NCBI GenBank assembly: GCA_039969155.1
Contig: JBDVOJ010000038.1
Location: forward strand, 78,548-142,547
Origin: GCA-002733465 sp039969155
GTDB lineage: Bacteria > Pseudomonadota > Gammaproteobacteria > Enterobacterales > Kangiellaceae
DNA length: 64,000 nt
Reading direction: 5' to 3'
Shown here piece after piece: positions 38,411-48,181 of the stretch (positions are counted from its first letter, which is position 1; the number at the start of each line of letters is the position of its first letter). The notes beneath the pieces are model-generated. The model worked only from the letters and a program-made list of their open reading frames with translations. It was not told the DNA's origin and did no database searches. Position numbers and translations under genes: made by a program.

Positions 38411-41272
38411 CTAGATCGAATAATCGACCACCGGATAACCTAGCGCTTCTAGCTCAGGTTTAAGCTTTTTCGCGTCACCAACAACCACCATGATCATTTC
38501 CTCAATATTTAAGTGCTCTTGGGCTAACTGATTAATCTCTTTTGTTGTAATTTTCTTTACTATCTCAGATTGCTTATCAACAAAACTTGGAGTGAGATTA
38601 TGCTCTAATATTCGCGCTAAAAAGCCCAGTTTTGCACCAGGTGTTTCATATTTTAGTGCGTCTCTTTGGTTAATCGCATTACGCATAAACTCTAACTCTT
38701 TTTCAGTAATCCCCTTCTCTCGATAGTTTTTAATTTCGTTGACTATCTCAATAATCGACTTATCGGTCACATCCGCTCTTACTTCTGCAGTTGCAGTATA
38801 ACCACCGGCTAATTGATTTCCCCAAAAATAGGAACGAGCACCATAGGTATAACCTTTGTCTTCGCGCAAATTGAGGTTTATCCGGCTATTAAATGCTCCA
38901 CCAAGCGGGAAGTTCATCAAATAGGCTCGGTAAAATTCGCCAGTGATATCTTCTTTTAAACCGCGCTTGCCGATACGAATGGCAGATTGAGCGGCGTCAT
39001 CTTTATTGACTAAATAAATAACACCCGGCTTAGTTTCAGGAATAACAACATCTAAATTCAGCTTAGGTCCTTCTCCCTTCCATTCGGTAAGAATATCCAG
39101 AGCCGCGGTCAGCTGCTTCTCATCTCGATCCGAAACCACAATCAAATTGGCACCTTTGGGTTTCAAATGATTTTGATAGAAACTTTTAATATCCTCTAAG
39201 CTTATGCTTTTAACTGATTCTTCCGTGCCACCGGCAGGTGTCGCAGCAATATTATCGCCATTCAATAATTGACGATACGCTGTCCTTGCTAAGTAACCAG
39301 CATTTTTCTTGTTGTTTGCGATGCCTTGAATCGTATTGTTTTTAATTCTCGCAAATTCACTCTCAATAAAAGCAGGCATTAGCAGCTTTTCTCTTACTAA
39401 TTCCATCGTGGCATCGATGTTTTTAGTCAACGCATTGACATTAATATTTATATATTGACTATCCGAACCGATGGAAACACTACTGCCTAGTAATTGCAGC
39501 GCTTTACTCATGTCTTCGCCACTTCGCTTAGTCGTCGATTCGTTTAACATGTTAGCAAGTAGGTTCGCGACTCCGGCTTTCGCTTTAGTTTCATAATAAT
39601 GACCGGCAGGAATTTTTAGAAGTAAAGAAGTGGTTGGTGTTTCAATGCTCTGAGCACCAAGCACCTTGATACCATTAACCATTTCTTGTTGCCACATTTG
39701 CGGAACTGAAACCGGAGAATTAGCACCAGCTACAGGAATTTTACTTCTATCAAATGTATCTTTTGCTCGTCGAATTGCTAGGTCATCAGCCGAGGTGTTC
39801 TCCTCTTCTACCAGTTTACGAATAGGCGCTTGAAAATTATCTTGTTTAGCAATTGCATCAATTTTTCCATTTGGCACAACGCTCATGACGACTGCTGGTT
39901 TGGCTTTGATATACTGTTTAAACACTCGGTCAACATCTTCTTTGGTAACATTGGCATAACGCGCAATATCTTGCTCAATGTAGTTCGGATTCCCAGAGAA
40001 AGTTTGGTTAGCTGCCAATTGACTGACTTTACCGCTAACACTTTGCAAACCAAATACAAAATTCGCTTCCATCTGTGCTTTCGCCTTAGCCAAATCATCA
40101 GGTTTAACACCGCGTTGTTCAAATTCATCTAAAGTGTCACGCATGATTTTTTCTAAATCAGCCAGTGTTTTACCTGACGCTGGATGAGGTAATGCATAAA
40201 GGTTGAAAGTACAGGCCAACTCAGCACAAGGATGAGACACACTGGCTTGCACCGCAAGTTGATTCTTAACCAGGTTCTTATAAAACAAAGAGGTTTTTCC
40301 GCCGCCTAATATCTGAGCCAACAAGTCCAATGGCGCTTCGTCCTCATGACGCAAACTTACCGTCGGCATCGACATATAAACTAATGGCAAATGAACATTA
40401 TCTTCCATTGAAATATAGCGATCTTTGTCCAATGTAACCGCTAGCTTTTCAGGCATCCCTACTTCGGGACCTTTTGGAATAGGACCAAAATACTTCACCA
40501 ATAATTCTAATGTTTTCTTTTCTTCGATATCCCCACCAATGGTGACTACCGCGTTGTTAGGTCCGTACCAATTCAAAAAGAATTTCTTTAGATCATTAAC
40601 ATTAGCTCGATTTAGATCTTCCATGTATCCAATGACCGGCCAAGAATACGGATGCCCTTCAGGATAAAGCGCCGCCGAAACCCTTTCGTTTAAACGACCA
40701 TAAGGCTGGTTATCAACACGCTGCCCTCTTTCATTTTTTACTGTTTCTCGCTGAACTTCGAATTTCTCTTGAGTTACTGCGTCCACTAAAAAACCCATAC
40801 GATCGGATTCTAACCAAAGCATTTTCTCTAATTGGTTTGCAGGTACCGTTTGAAAGTAATTCGTTCTATCGGTGTTGGTAGTACCATTCATTGTACCTCC
40901 AGCCTCTGTAACCAACTTGAAATGTTGCTCGTCAGCTACATTTTCTGAACCTTGAAACATCATATGTTCGAAAAAATGGGCGAAACCTGATTTGCCAATA
41001 TCTTCACGACCCGAGCCGACGTGATAAGTCACATCGACATGAACTAGCGGGTCCGACTTATCTTCATGAAGAATAACCGTTAACCCATTATCAAGAAGGT
41101 ACTTTTTATAAGGAATTACGGTTTTACCAGGCTGAGCTGTGACTTGCTCTACTAAAGTTACTCCTGCTACTTGGCTAGTGACCGCCTTTTCATTAGCAGC
41201 TTCATGAGGTTTGTCAGATGGACTACAGCCGACTAAAAGCGCAGCCATTGCAGTGATCAGTAATCGATTCAA
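38411..41272 (-). CDS. M16 family zinc metallopeptidase lipoprotein (pitrilysin/insulinase type)
   Basis: A 953-residue envelope peptidase built of two M16 halves. The active N-terminal half has the inverted zinc motif in GFAHFFEHMMFQGSENV (HxxEH), with the distal Glu downstream in VKNERGQRVD. The C-terminal half (from about 520) is the catalytically dead partner that closes the chamber. The start was set at a TTG at 41272, because AGGAG lies 8 nt upstream and it gives an ideal lipoprotein signal MNRLLITAMAALLVGC; the in-frame ATG ten codons earlier lies upstream of that site. It degrades peptides in the periplasm or at the outer membrane. Transcribed alone. Confidence 0.92.
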   Translation of the reverse strand: MNRLLITAMAALLVGCSPSDKPHEAANEKAVTSQVAGVTLVEQVTAQPGKTVIPYKKYLLDNGLTVILHEDKSDPLVHVDVTYHVGSGREDIGKSGFAHFFEHMMFQGSENVADEQHFKLVTEAGGTMNGTTNTDRTNYFQTVPANQLEKMLWLESDRMGFLVDAVTQEKFEVQRETVKNERGQRVDNQPYGRLNERVSAALYPEGHPYSWPVIGYMEDLNRANVNDLKKFFLNWYGPNNAVVTIGGDIEEKKTLELLVKYFGPIPKGPEVGMPEKLAVTLDKDRYISMEDNVHLPLVYMSMPTVSLRHEDEAPLDLLAQILGGGKTSLFYKNLVKNQLAVQASVSHPCAELACTFNLYALPHPASGKTLADLEKIMRDTLDEFEQRGVKPDDLAKAKAQMEANFVFGLQSVSGKVSQLAANQTFSGNPNYIEQDIARYANVTKEDVDRVFKQYIKAKPAVVMSVVPNGKIDAIAKQDNFQAPIRKLVEEENTSADDLAIRRAKDTFDRSKIPVAGANSPVSVPQMWQQEMVNGIKVLGAQSIETPTTSLLLKIPAGHYYETKAKAGVANLLANMLNESTTKRSGEDMSKALQLLGSSVSIGSDSQYININVNALTKNIDATMELVREKLLMPAFIESEFARIKNNTIQGIANNKKNAGYLARTAYRQLLNGDNIAATPAGGTEESVKSISLEDIKSFYQNHLKPKGANLIVVSDRDEKQLTAALDILTEWKGEGPKLNLDVVIPETKPGVIYLVNKDDAAQSAIRIGKRGLKEDITGEFYRAYLMNFPLGGAFNSRINLNLREDKGYTYGARSYFWGNQLAGGYTATAEVRADVTDKSIIEIVNEIKNYREKGITEKELEFMRNAINQRDALKYETPGAKLGFLARILEHNLTPSFVDKQSEIVKKITTKEINQLAQEHLNIEEMIMVVVGDAKKLKPELEALGYPVVDYSI

Positions 41273-41487
41273 AATTGGTTCTCCTAAGTTAATTCTTGGC
41301 ATTATTCTGAAACCATTAAGATGGTTACATCTCGGAATACGCCGCTTGCGGCGACTTTAAACTAAATTAGTCGACATTAATACCCAATTATTTACGTGTT
41401 AGATTCTAGTTGAGAGTATAAATCGGCGGGATGGAGGCTTGTTATAAGCGTTTTAGCCTCAATCAGAGACTCAGTGGTTAGAGTTGA

Positions 41488-41850
41488 TCAGTTAAATAGG
41501 ATCAAACTCCAAATGACCAGCAAAAGTATCAAGGCAACAAACACGATTGCGGAGCCGATGTCTTTGGCTCTGCCAGCCAACTCATGATGTTCATCACTGA
41601 TACGATCTACGACGGCCTCGATGGCAGAATTGACTAACTCAGCCATGACCAGTAAAAACAATGGTAAGATCAACCATAACAATTCATAGGTGTTTTCAGC
41701 TAACCAAACCGCAATTGGAATTCCTATAAGTGCTAATAGCAATTCCTGCCGAAACGCCGCTTCATTTTTCCAAGCCGCTTTTAATCCTTGCCACGAATAC
41801 TGAGTGGCATAAACAATCCGTAATAATCCTTTTCTTCCTGGTTTAGCCAT
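41488..41850 (-). CDS. dgkA: diacylglycerol kinase DgkA
   Basis: A 120-residue inner-membrane enzyme with three TM helices that phosphorylates diacylglycerol to phosphatidic acid, recycling the lipid left by osmoregulated glucan synthesis. Signatures include AWKNEAAFRQELLLALIGIP, the catalytic ELVNSAIEAVVDRISDEHHELAGRAKD block (Glu and Asn of the active site) and a last hydrophobic helix. Length equals the family norm. Its ATG directly follows the stop codon of the amidohydrolase gene with no gap, so they are co-translated; this pairing is unusual. Confidence 0.95.
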   Translation of the reverse strand: MAKPGRKGLLRIVYATQYSWQGLKAAWKNEAAFRQELLLALIGIPIAVWLAENTYELLWLILPLFLLVMAELVNSAIEAVVDRISDEHHELAGRAKDIGSAIVFVALILLLVIWSLILFN

Positions 41851-43443
41851 TTATTGAGACTTTTCCAACGAGTTTTTTCTGGCGGCCTTTTCATTCAAGA
41901 CAATTTTTTTAACATCTTCGAGAAGTTGTTTAGCGTCATAAACAATACCGTCTTTAATGGTGTACTTCACCCCGCCAACGGTAACTGGTTTGTTATTGTC
42001 ATCTAACTTGACGTGACCAGTACCATACAGTGTTTTAAAGTTCCTCAATGGATTTTCTTTAACCACCACTAAATCCGCAAATTTTCCGACTTCGATAGAA
42101 CCAATTTGCGAGTCCATTCCCAAAGCTTGAGCACCATTAATAGTTGCCGACTTAATCACTTCCAAAGGATGAAATCCCGCTTCCTGTAACAGTTCAAGTT
42201 CGCGAATATAACCGAAACCATATGTCTTATAAATAAAGCCCGAGTCACTACCGGTAGTCACTCGTCCACCATGATTCTTATAATCGTCAATAAACATCAT
42301 CCATTTTTGATAATTTTTCTTCCAGTTAATTTCATCTTGAGTAGTCCAGTCAAACCAATAAGAGCCATGAGCGTATCGACTGGCTTGAAAGAAGTCCCAT
42401 AAAATGGGTGAGGTAAATTCTTTATGCCAATCAGCGTTTCGCTCTCTCATAAGATCTCGGCTTGCTTCATAGATGGTCATGGTTGGGTTAATGGTAAAAT
42501 CTAACGCGATTAACTCATCGCGAACCGCGTTCCATTTATCACTGCCAGGAGCCGCTGCTTGTTGCCATAGTTTTCCGGCTTCTCCAAATCGATGTTGCTC
42601 ATTGTTGTAGTTATAATCTAACGGGTAATCTTGGATAATTTGGTTTTCAAACATCGCTTCAGGCAAACCATACCAATGCTCCATGGTCGTCAAGCCCAAA
42701 CGTGCGCTATCTAATGCGTTGAGATGAACTACATCTAACTGTGCATGATGCATAGCGGTTCCCATATCGTGCTTTCTAGCTTCGTCGATTGCGGCTTTAA
42801 ATATGGCCGGATTGGTACCACTAAACTTGATCCCTCTAGCGCCTTGTTTAGCCGCTTTTTTGACCCAAGCTTTCGCTTCTTTTCCTGTTTGAAACGACTT
42901 ATTCCAGCCCGAACCAAAACCGAAATAGGGGATAATTCTGGGCGCGGCGATAGTATTTTTTTGACTCGCTTTAACATGATGCATAACAAATTCTGCGCCA
43001 TTAAAACTGCCTGGTTCGCGCACCGTTGTGATACCGTGAGCGAGCCAAAGTTTAAGCGAATATTCTGCGGTTGACATTTGATGAGAGCCACCGATATGAC
43101 CATGCATATCAACGAAGCCTGGCAGAATGTAATGTCCAAACAATTCAATTTCTTTGTCGCCAGCCTCAGCCATTGGACGCTGTTTTACAATCGGCACACC
43201 AGGATGACCAACATCGACAATCTGAGTAATTTTGTTTCCTTCAATGACTATGTCAACTGGACCGCGAGCTGGAGCACCCGCGCCGTTGATAAAGGTCGCA
43301 CCACGTAAAATCAATTTGTTAAACGGCCCTTCACCTCTCACTCTTTCCGGCGCTTTTTGAGGTGGAGCGGCAAAGCTGGTAGATACTAAACCAATTAAAC
43401 TTACCCAAGTAATAGCAAAGATGAAACTGAATTTTTTCAACAT
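41851..43443 (-). CDS. secreted amidohydrolase family protein
   Basis: A 530-residue metal-dependent hydrolase with a signal peptide ending TSFAA. The beta-alpha barrel has the HxH pair in GFVDMHGHIGG, a likely bridging Lys in ARGIKFSG, later His ligands in GTAMHHAQLD and TMEHWYG, and the catalytic Asp in TTGSDSGF. The C-terminal GSIEVGKFADLVVVKENPL and an outer beta-sandwich are typical of the imidazolonepropionase/prolidase-like group. Such enzymes cleave dipeptides or cyclic amides in the periplasm. The substrate is unknown. It is translated together with dgkA downstream. Confidence 0.88.
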   Translation of the reverse strand: MLKKFSFIFAITWVSLIGLVSTSFAAPPQKAPERVRGEGPFNKLILRGATFINGAGAPARGPVDIVIEGNKITQIVDVGHPGVPIVKQRPMAEAGDKEIELFGHYILPGFVDMHGHIGGSHQMSTAEYSLKLWLAHGITTVREPGSFNGAEFVMHHVKASQKNTIAAPRIIPYFGFGSGWNKSFQTGKEAKAWVKKAAKQGARGIKFSGTNPAIFKAAIDEARKHDMGTAMHHAQLDVVHLNALDSARLGLTTMEHWYGLPEAMFENQIIQDYPLDYNYNNEQHRFGEAGKLWQQAAAPGSDKWNAVRDELIALDFTINPTMTIYEASRDLMRERNADWHKEFTSPILWDFFQASRYAHGSYWFDWTTQDEINWKKNYQKWMMFIDDYKNHGGRVTTGSDSGFIYKTYGFGYIRELELLQEAGFHPLEVIKSATINGAQALGMDSQIGSIEVGKFADLVVVKENPLRNFKTLYGTGHVKLDDNNKPVTVGGVKYTIKDGIVYDAKQLLEDVKKIVLNEKAARKNSLEKSQ

Positions 43444-43461
43444 AGTCGGTTCTCGAATGAT

Positions 43462-44298
43462 TTATTTTTTAAGTAGTTGAATGCCGCTTTTTTCGATTTT
43501 TATTTGTCGATTCTTGTACATTTTGCCAATGGTTGCTTTAAATACTTTTTTACTCACACCAAAGGTCTTGTAGATAATTTCGGGTGCCGTTTTGTCATTG
43601 ATAGGATATTGCCCATTGTTGTCTTGTAGCAACTTAATGATTTTAGATTGCAGTGAGCTGGCCTCTCCCGAACCTTCCGGTGCAGTCAAACTCATATCCA
43701 CTCGCCCGTCGGGACGAACATTCTTAACATATGCTGTTATCGCTTGTCCGTATTTAAGCGATTGGAACACGTCACTAGAATGCAGTACACCCCAGAATTT
43801 GGAATTTAGAATCAACTTAAAACCTAGATCGGTTTTATCACCAACTAAGGCTTTTACTTTTTGACCTATTTTTAAACCAGAGGTTTCCGCTTTTACAAAT
43901 CGATTGAGTTTGGAGCTGGCAGCAATTCTTCCTGTGTTATCTTGATAAACGGCAACGATGTGTCGCTCACCCACTTTCATTGGGGTACTTTGCTGACCGA
44001 AAGGAGCGAATAGATCCTTGGGCAGCCCCCAATCCAAAAACGCTCCTACTGAATTACTCGAAATCACCTCAAGACAGGCTACTTCGCCGACGCTGGCACG
44101 TGGTTTCTTGGTGGTTGCAACCGCCTCATCATCGGAATTGCGGTAAACAAACACTTCGATTTTGTCACCGGCTTCACAAAAGTCGGGAGTTTGCCCTTTT
44201 GGCAGAAATAACTCACCGTGTTGGCCGCCTGCTAAAAAGGTGCCGCGACCGGTTTTTCTGACGATTTTTAGAAAATTGTACTGGCCAAAATTAACCAT
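43462..44298 (-). CDS. cvfB: CvfB family S1-like RNA-binding protein
   Basis: A 278-residue cytosolic protein of the CvfB/YitL family. N-terminal S1-like repeats begin FLKIVRKTGRGTFLAGGQHGELFLPKG, continue with GEVACLEVISSNSVGAFLDWGLPKDLF and MKVGERHIVAVYQD, and end in a third OB unit (YGQAITAYVKNVRPDGRVDMSL). A winged-helix domain closes the C-terminus (YKTFGVSKKVFKATIGKMYKNRQI). The family binds RNA; in Staphylococcus it affects virulence gene expression. It lies 18 bp upstream of the amidohydrolase gene on the same strand and 25 bp after bioD, and may be co-transcribed with either. Confidence 0.9.
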   Translation of the reverse strand: MVNFGQYNFLKIVRKTGRGTFLAGGQHGELFLPKGQTPDFCEAGDKIEVFVYRNSDDEAVATTKKPRASVGEVACLEVISSNSVGAFLDWGLPKDLFAPFGQQSTPMKVGERHIVAVYQDNTGRIAASSKLNRFVKAETSGLKIGQKVKALVGDKTDLGFKLILNSKFWGVLHSSDVFQSLKYGQAITAYVKNVRPDGRVDMSLTAPEGSGEASSLQSKIIKLLQDNNGQYPINDKTAPEIIYKTFGVSKKVFKATIGKMYKNRQIKIEKSGIQLLKK

Positions 44299-44323
44299 TT
44301 GAATAGATCTGCTTAGAATTGAA

Positions 44324-45046
44324 TTAAATTAAGGTCGATATATTAACATAGCTACTGGCTGTTTGAACGATTTGGCTGTTTCTCTGTTGCGGGGTCAGTT
44401 TTTCAGCCGATTTGATATGTGGAATGACGCCTAATAATGGGGCGTCGATAGCGCCAGTGAGGAAATCGATATTCTGCTGATATCGTTCCATCTCTTGTTC
44501 CACTGAATTAGCAATCCAGCCTATCAGCCTTAATCCTCGCGATTTAATCGACTCTAAGGTTAACAATGCGTGATTTATACAGCCCAGCTTCATACCGACG
44601 ACTAATATCACATCTAGGTTTTCAGCCTCGACAAAATCAGCATAAGTTTGTTCTGAGTTAAGTGGAACTAACCAGCCACCCGCGCCTTCAACTAAAACAA
44701 AATCACTCTCAAATTGTGCTAGATGACATTGTTGACTGAGTTGCTCTACAGTGAGTGATTGCGCTTCCTCCTGAGCAGCTATATGCGGAGCGATGGCGGC
44801 TTCAAGGGCAATTGGGTTAATACGTGAGTAGTCAGTAGTCTGGTGCAAATGTTGCTGCATTTGCAATGCGTCAGTATTTTTTAACTGGCCATCAATTAGT
44901 TCGCAACCTGCAGCCACCGGTTTAACTGCCATGACCGACTGTTGAGCTTGTTGTAGCTGTAATATCAGAGCACAGGTGGCAACCGTTTTACCGGCATCGG
45001 TGTCAGTACCAGTAATAAAAATTCGTTTTTGGGTGGCGCGGCTCAT
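44324..45046 (-). CDS. bioD: dethiobiotin synthetase BioD
   Basis: A 240-residue cytosolic ligase that forms the ureido ring of dethiobiotin from 7,8-diaminopelargonic acid, CO2 and ATP. The P-loop is FITGTDTDAGKT, followed by the substrate Lys in VMAVKPVAAG and VEGAGGWLVPL. It is the last biotin gene in the run bioB, bioF, bioH, bioC, bioD, 43 bp after bioC. Length is normal. Confidence 0.95.
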   Translation of the reverse strand: MSRATQKRIFITGTDTDAGKTVATCALILQLQQAQQSVMAVKPVAAGCELIDGQLKNTDALQMQQHLHQTTDYSRINPIALEAAIAPHIAAQEEAQSLTVEQLSQQCHLAQFESDFVLVEGAGGWLVPLNSEQTYADFVEAENLDVILVVGMKLGCINHALLTLESIKSRGLRLIGWIANSVEQEMERYQQNIDFLTGAIDAPLLGVIPHIKSAEKLTPQQRNSQIVQTASSYVNISTLI

Positions 45047-45089
45047 TATTTTATCTGCTTAGTAGTGGTTGGGTCGATCAAACATAGAA

Positions 45090-45941
45090 TTATTCGGATG
45101 GCTTTTGAATATCAACTTTGTAAGTATGGTAATCACCTTTGGGTGCTTCATGCTTTTTCCAAGCATGCCCATAGACCACTTCATAAGTCGCAGGTAGTTG
45201 ACCGTCTTGCCAGCGATAGCTTTCATAAGTTTTTTCAAGTGTGCGAAATTTTTGCTTTCCCATTAAACCACGTGGTCGTTTATCGTCTAAGTTATGCGCG
45301 CCAATCGCTTTTAAATCTTTCATTAATCCCATCATGGTTTGATAGGTCATAGTAATAATGTCTCGATCCATGACAGTGTTTTCAAAATGCGCTGAATGAA
45401 CACGATCACCGACAATATGCATGTCGATAAAGTCATTCACATGCACGTCTTTATCGACTTTTTGCCAGCTTTCTTTTAACTCGATTAAAGTGTCTGGCCC
45501 CAAGGTAGAAAAGATTAACAATCCACCTGGTTTTAACACCCGATTTAGTTCTTGAAACACCGTTTTCGATGAAATTAACCACTGCATAGTGAGGTTTGAA
45601 AAAACCAATTCAAAGCTATTATCCGCAAATGGTAATTGCTCAAGATCGGCCACTTGATAATCTACTTTGTTAAAAAAACTGTTTTGCGTTTTAGCGTAAT
45701 CAATCATTCCTTGTGCAATATCGACCCCAAAAGTCTTAGCTTTGCCAAACCGTTTATTTAAAATTCGGCTGCAATGGCCAGTACCACACCCTGCGTCGAG
45801 GATATTTGTGGGCGCAACATTCATAATTTCTAGGCGCTCTAGCAATCGACTGGCGACTTCTTTTTGCAAGAATGCCGCATCATCATAGCTGATAGCGGCT
45901 TTGCTAAATGAGTCTGCAATGGCTTGTTTGGGTATCGACAT
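45090..45941 (-). CDS. bioC: malonyl-ACP O-methyltransferase BioC
   Basis: A 283-residue SAM-dependent methyltransferase that caps malonyl-ACP as its methyl ester, so that fatty acid synthesis can build pimeloyl-ACP. It begins KQAIADSFSKAAISYDDAAFLQ, a BioC hallmark. The SAM motif is ILDAGCGTGH, then GVDIAQGM and QVADLEQLPF; FSNLTMQWL is the typical BioC motif IV. It lies between bioH and bioD with 26- and 43-bp gaps. Confidence 0.94.
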   Translation of the reverse strand: MSIPKQAIADSFSKAAISYDDAAFLQKEVASRLLERLEIMNVAPTNILDAGCGTGHCSRILNKRFGKAKTFGVDIAQGMIDYAKTQNSFFNKVDYQVADLEQLPFADNSFELVFSNLTMQWLISSKTVFQELNRVLKPGGLLIFSTLGPDTLIELKESWQKVDKDVHVNDFIDMHIVGDRVHSAHFENTVMDRDIITMTYQTMMGLMKDLKAIGAHNLDDKRPRGLMGKQKFRTLEKTYESYRWQDGQLPATYEVVYGHAWKKHEAPKGDYHTYKVDIQKPSE

Positions 45942-45967
45942 GATTAATTAGTACTCTTCACAATCTT

Positions 45968-46873
45968 TTAATCGTATGGGTTGTTGCTATTATTGCTAAC
46001 TAGGATTGAAGCTTTAGACGTCACTGGGTTTAAGAAGTCTAACACTTCTGCGATAAATAAATCGGACTCAGATAAAAACGGTGCATGACCAGATTTTTTA
46101 AAAGTAACTGCTAGGCTATTCGGCGAATATTCTGCTACTTGTTTTGCGGACTTAACAGGAACTAAGGTGTCTAAACGACCATACATTCTCAATAGCGGCA
46201 TTGGTAAGTCGGCTAACACAGGCAGCAAATTAACTTGGTCTAATAATTCCAAACCGCCTTTTAATGCCAATTCGCTGGGCATTCCGATCTCAAATACGGT
46301 CTGTTTCAACTGAGCAATATCTTGCTTTTGGGTTGGGCTGCCCATGGTTTGAATACTCAAGAACTTGATTAATGTACCTCTAAAGTCCTTGTTTAAATAG
46401 TCTATAAAACTAGTAAGAACATCTTGATTCATGGCGTGCGGCCAGTTCTCATTAGCCACAAAGCACGGACTAGAAGCCACGGTAATTAATTTTTCGACTC
46501 GCTGCGGATATCGATTGGCAATTGCAGTTGCGACCACGCCACCGAGTGACCAACCGATCAAGTTAAACGATTTTGGTAGCGCGCTTGCGACTGATTCAAC
46601 AAGAAACGCTAAGTTATAATCCATTGGACCTTGTTGTTTTGCTTCAACCTGTTTCTGTAGATGATTCAAAGGCTCTGCACTTCGACCAAAGCCCGGTAAA
46701 TCAACATTGTATACCGTAAAGTGTTTTTCTAATTCAGGCAATACTGTTTGCCAAATGCCACCATGCAGCCCCCAACCATGCAGCAACACTAAGTTGGGTC
46801 CCTTTCCTGAAACTGAAACAAAAACCGACTCATGAGGAGTCGCTCGTTTTTGGTTATTAGTTAATTCGAACAT
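45968..46873 (-). CDS. bioH: pimeloyl-ACP methyl ester carboxylesterase BioH
   Basis: A 301-residue alpha/beta hydrolase that removes the methyl cap from pimeloyl-ACP and so ends the BioC-BioH cycle. The nucleophile is Ser in LIGWSLGGVVA, the oxyanion region is LLHGWGLHGGIW, the acid lies in YGRLDTLVP and the His in KSGHAPFLSE. It is about 45 residues longer than E. coli BioH, with an insertion after FGRSAEPLNH and a C-terminal tail. Here bioH sits inside the biotin operon, unlike the distant location in E. coli. Confidence 0.93.
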   Translation of the reverse strand: MFELTNNQKRATPHESVFVSVSGKGPNLVLLHGWGLHGGIWQTVLPELEKHFTVYNVDLPGFGRSAEPLNHLQKQVEAKQQGPMDYNLAFLVESVASALPKSFNLIGWSLGGVVATAIANRYPQRVEKLITVASSPCFVANENWPHAMNQDVLTSFIDYLNKDFRGTLIKFLSIQTMGSPTQKQDIAQLKQTVFEIGMPSELALKGGLELLDQVNLLPVLADLPMPLLRMYGRLDTLVPVKSAKQVAEYSPNSLAVTFKKSGHAPFLSESDLFIAEVLDFLNPVTSKASILVSNNSNNPYD

Positions 46874-46909
46874 AGATTAAAGTTCTTTAGGATGTTTTTG
46901 CTAACAGGT

Positions 46910-48073
46910 TTAATCATTGATAGATGAATTTAATTGTTCAATTAGGCCTTTGATTTGCTTTTCAGTATGTTGTGCACTCAAAGTAATTCTCAGCCGATCA
47001 GTTTTTACGGGTACCGTTGGCGGCCTGATTGCACCGACCAAATACCCTGCTTTTATTAATTGCCGATTCAGCTCAACCAACTTGTCTGAATCACCGACCA
47101 CAATCGGCTGAATGGCTGTATCTGAAGCCAGTAAGTTTAACCCAGCCTGCTCAGCCAGCAACTTAAATTTGGTTATATTTTGCTTTAATCGCTGCATAAG
47201 ACTAGTGTCATTTTTGATTAACCGTAAATTGTGTAAATTGGCCGCGGCCAAAATCGCAGGCATTGCTGTGGTGTATATGTAGGGTCTGGCAAATTGAACC
47301 AAGTAATCAGTCAACTGCCGACTGCCTGTTACAAAAGCACCGAAACCACCGATCGCTTTGCCAAAAGTGCCCATCAATACCGGCAGCTGATTTTGATCGA
47401 GGTTAAAAAATTCTGCGCAGCCTTGCCCCTGCTCGCCGACGACGCCAACACCATGAGCATCATCAACAATTAAATTAGCTTGATACTTTTTACACATTCC
47501 AGCGATTTTATCTAGCGGCGCTAAGTCACCATCCATACTAAAAACGCCATCGGTAACCACCCACTTTTGCGGTGCTTCAGATATCAGTCTTTTTTCTAAC
47601 GCCGACATATCGCAATGCTGATACCTGACTGAGTTGGCGTTGGATAATTTTGCTCCATCAATTAATGATGCGTGGTTAAGCTTATCAGCAATGATTAGCT
47701 CGCCCTTTTTCGCTAAACTTTGCAGAATTCCTAGATTTGCCATGTAACCAGTGGAAAAAGTCACCGCTGAATCGCGTTTTAAAAATTTGGCTACTTCTTT
47801 TTCCAATGACTGATGAATTTGGTGATGACCACTGACTAAATGAGATGCACCTGAACCAACCCCTAAGCTATCGAGTTGTTGATGGACACTTTCAATGGTG
47901 GATAGGTTACTGGCTAAGCCTAAATAATCGTTGGATGAAAAATTAATCAGCTTAGTATCATCAACCACTAACTCTGCGCTTTGCTTTGATTGCAGTAACA
48001 ATCGTTCGCGCCACTGAGAGTCCGATTTCCTCAGTTGTAATTGGGTGCCAAGCTGTTTTTCAAATGGATTCAT
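46910..48073 (-). CDS. bioF: 8-amino-7-oxononanoate synthase BioF
   Basis: A 387-residue PLP enzyme of the alpha-oxoamine synthase family. It condenses pimeloyl-ACP with L-alanine. Motifs: NFSSNDYLGLA, GVGSGASHLVSG, DGVFSMDGD, VDDAHGVGVVG and the PLP Lys in MGTFGKAIGGFG. Length matches the family. It lies 37 bp upstream of bioH and 108 bp after bioB, all on one strand. Confidence 0.95.
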   Translation of the reverse strand: MNPFEKQLGTQLQLRKSDSQWRERLLLQSKQSAELVVDDTKLINFSSNDYLGLASNLSTIESVHQQLDSLGVGSGASHLVSGHHQIHQSLEKEVAKFLKRDSAVTFSTGYMANLGILQSLAKKGELIIADKLNHASLIDGAKLSNANSVRYQHCDMSALEKRLISEAPQKWVVTDGVFSMDGDLAPLDKIAGMCKKYQANLIVDDAHGVGVVGEQGQGCAEFFNLDQNQLPVLMGTFGKAIGGFGAFVTGSRQLTDYLVQFARPYIYTTAMPAILAAANLHNLRLIKNDTSLMQRLKQNITKFKLLAEQAGLNLLASDTAIQPIVVGDSDKLVELNRQLIKAGYLVGAIRPPTVPVKTDRLRITLSAQHTEKQIKGLIEQLNSSIND

Positions 48074-48181
48074 TGCAACTCAAGCGAGCCATTAGGCTAA
48101 TGGATTTATACTGAAGAATAAATGTTGATACCGTTATCGGCAAATAAAAAGCTAATTTGGCGACTTAATCAAAAGCAGCCG

